From REEB470 sp032117095 (GTDB taxonomy: Bacteria; Bacillota; Bacilli; Paenibacillales; YIM-B00363), in contig JAULZZ010000078.1 of the NCBI GenBank assembly GCA_032117095.1, positions 1 through 5,515 on the forward strand: a stretch of DNA of 5,515 nucleotides, written 5' to 3'. The notes beneath the pieces were generated by a model. The model ran no database searches and was not told where the DNA came from. It worked only from the letters and a program-made list of their open reading frames with translations. The translations under genes were made by a program, and so were the position numbers. Numbering within the stretch: the first letter of the stretch is position 1; each line of letters opens with the position of its first letter. Positions 4,182-5,515 of the stretch are shown piece after piece.

Positions 4182-5447
4182 GTGATGTCCACCCCGTTTT
4201 TGCCAAGCATGATCGCCGATGCTACGCTTTCCCCCCAAGGGAAACATAAGATTGACTGGGTGCAAGCCCATATGCCTGTTTTGCGTCGGTTGCATGCGCA
4301 GTACGTCCAACAACGACCGTTTGCCGGGTTGACCGTCGCCATTTCACTTCATCTGGAAGCCAAAACGGCGTATTTGGGGCTTGTCTTGCAAGCGGGAGGA
4401 GCGCACGTTGTGATGGCAGGGAGCAATCCGTTGTCTACACAAGACGACGTCTGTGCAGCACTCGTCGCACAAGGCGTCACCGTATATGCGCGACACAATC
4501 CGACACCCGAAGAGTATGAACAGTATTTGCACAAGACGTTGGATACGCACCCCGACTTGCTCATCGATGATGGGGGCGACTTGGTGCATTTGTTGCATAC
4601 GACAAGACAAGATGCCTTGTCCCGCATCCGCGGGGGGGCAGAAGAAACGACGACAGGCATTATGCGTCTGCATGCGCTTGCCCGTACCGGACAATTGCGG
4701 TTTCCTATGGTCGCCGTCAACGATGCACAGTGTAAATTTTTGTTCGATAACCGATATGGCACGGGGCAATCTGTGTTTGACGGCATCAATCGGACGACAA
4801 ACCTCGTCGTTGCGGGAAAAACGGTCGTCGTCGTCGGATACGGTTGGTGTGGCAAAGGGGTCGCCCTCCGCGCCAAAGGATTGGGTGCCCAAGTCATCGT
4901 GACGGAGATCGACCCGATCAAAGCCGTCGAAGCGTATATGGATGGCTTTACGGTCATGCCGATGCAAGAAGCCGCACGACATGGGGATACGTTCGTCACG
5001 GTGACAGGCAACCGCGACGTGATCGATGAACCACATTTTTTACAGATGAAAGATGGCGCAATTTTGTGCAATGCAGGGCATTTTGACATTGAGATTAATA
5101 TGGCCCAATTGCGGACCATCGCCACCCGCATCGAAACCGTACGCCCACACATAGAACAATTTTCTTTGCCCAACGGACGCACCCTCTACGTCTTGGCCGA
5201 AGGACGGTTGGTCAACTTGGCGGCGGGAGATGGACATCCTGCCGAGATTATGGACATGACGTTTGCGTTGCAGGCGTTGGCACTAGCACACATCGTCCAA
5301 CATACCGGCACGTTGCCTGTGGCAGTACTTCCCGTGCCGCGTACGTGCGATGTCTACGTCGCACAGTGCAAACTCGAAGCGTTGGGCATCGCCATCGATA
5401 CGTTGACTCCTCAACAACAAGCTTACTATGCGGGAGCACACACATAG
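4182..5447 (+). CDS. ahcY: Adenosylhomocysteinase (S-adenosyl-L-homocysteine hydrolase)
   Basis: This cytoplasmic, NAD-dependent enzyme splits S-adenosylhomocysteine, the inhibitory by-product of methylation, into homocysteine and adenosine. The 421-residue protein shows substrate-domain motifs LHLEAKTA (56-63, His57), GSNPLSTQDDV, DDGGD (129-133) and EETTTG (154-159), then CKFLFDNRYGTGQS (184-197). Asp130, Glu155, Lys185 and Asp189 line up with human Asp131, Glu156, Lys186 and Asp190. The Rossmann motif GYGWCGKG is at 219-226, followed by VTEIDP and NAGHFDIE (297-304); LVNLAAGDGHP and MDMTF lie near the end. It ends without the KPxxYRY tail that reaches into the neighbouring subunit's NAD site in eukaryotic enzymes, which is typical of the Thermotoga/archaeal-like group. 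Activity on S-inosylhomocysteine, known for some relatives, cannot be excluded. It follows bshC by 129 bases and is closed by a strong terminator. A 277-residue antisense frame is a shadow. Confidence 0.97.
   Translation: MMSTPFLPSMIADATLSPQGKHKIDWVQAHMPVLRRLHAQYVQQRPFAGLTVAISLHLEAKTAYLGLVLQAGGAHVVMAGSNPLSTQDDVCAALVAQGVTVYARHNPTPEEYEQYLHKTLDTHPDLLIDDGGDLVHLLHTTRQDALSRIRGGAEETTTGIMRLHALARTGQLRFPMVAVNDAQCKFLFDNRYGTGQSVFDGINRTTNLVVAGKTVVVVGYGWCGKGVALRAKGLGAQVIVTEIDPIKAVEAYMDGFTVMPMQEAARHGDTFVTVTGNRDVIDEPHFLQMKDGAILCNAGHFDIEINMAQLRTIATRIETVRPHIEQFSLPNGRTLYVLAEGRLVNLAAGDGHPAEIMDMTFALQALALAHIVQHTGTLPVAVLPVPRTCDVYVAQCKLEALGIAIDTLTPQQQAYYAGAHT
4632..4638 (+). repeat. G7 homopolymer inside ahcY
   Basis: Seven G residues encode the Gly-Gly just before the EETTTG substrate-binding motif. 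The frame is intact here; a slip would remove most of the active site. Confidence 0.65.
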
Positions 5448-5481
5448 CATCAGGAAGCACAACCGATCCCATGTTGTATAC

Positions 5482-5515
5482 AAAAAATTCTGCCAAGATG
5501 GGGCAGGATTTTTTT
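5482..5515. terminator. Strong intrinsic terminator after ahcY, probably bidirectional
   Basis: CTGCC (5490-5494) pairs with GGCAG (5502-5506) around a 7-base loop. The stem extends through a T-G position into AAAAAAT (5482-5488) facing ATTTTTT, and the T run reaches the window end. It lies 34 bases after the ahcY stop codon. The A run on the other side would also give a T tract on the minus strand. Confidence 0.9.

Noticed and set aside
4344..5036. Second antisense open frame of 230 residues across ahcY
   Set aside because: Same reason; rich in His, Arg and Asp with no recognisable domain.
4349..5182. Antisense open frame of 277 residues across ahcY
   Set aside because: It lies entirely opposite a strongly supported ahcY, has a Cys/Pro/Arg/Ser-rich composition typical of a shadow frame, and shows no family motif.

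Overview
The window looks like chromosomal DNA from a spore-forming, bacillithiol-producing member of the Bacilli. An acidophilic Alicyclobacillaceae-like lineage is my guess, not a demonstrated placement. The reasons are canonical AAGGAGG-type ribosome binding sites, frequent GTG starts, an RsfA/GerR-family sporulation regulator, the Bacillales-type small families DUF2626 and DUF3397, and BshC, the last enzyme of bacillithiol synthesis. I see no insertion sequence, phage gene, tRNA, rRNA or CRISPR array.

Layout: on the minus strand lie the N-terminal half of a secreted NodB-type polysaccharide deacetylase, cut by the left edge (start at 373), and a small DUF2626 membrane protein (737 to 507). 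A control region at about 738-1015 carries a sigma-A-like promoter and a perfect 18-bp palindrome for DUF2626. Facing the other way it carries a sigma-F-like promoter and two leader hairpins for the regulator gene at 1016-1684. A gene-free stretch of about 317 bp (1685-2001) then holds a palindromic terminator candidate, a roughly 100-bp nested imperfect inverted repeat, a second nested hairpin, and an extended -10 promoter. That promoter drives a plus-strand pair, a DUF3397 membrane protein (2002-2376) and bshC (2415-4052). After a 129-bp gap comes ahcY, an S-adenosylhomocysteine hydrolase (4182-5447), closed by a strong intrinsic terminator at the right edge.

How the genes may work together: the deacetylase would act on cell-wall or exported glycans, and the RsfA/GerR-family protein probably acts in one sporulation compartment. 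BshC attaches cysteine to GlcN-malate to finish bacillithiol. AhcY recycles SAH to homocysteine and adenosine, so both enzymes touch thiol and sulfur metabolism, although a functional link is inference. In Bacillus subtilis, as I recall it, the bshC (yllA) region also contains the RsfA paralogue gerR (ylbO) and is followed by mraZ. Here the regulator lies near bshC, no panE or ylbP gene is present between them, and ahcY occupies the position after bshC. No clearly new multi-gene system is visible. The least explained material is the structured noncoding DNA on both sides of the regulator gene.
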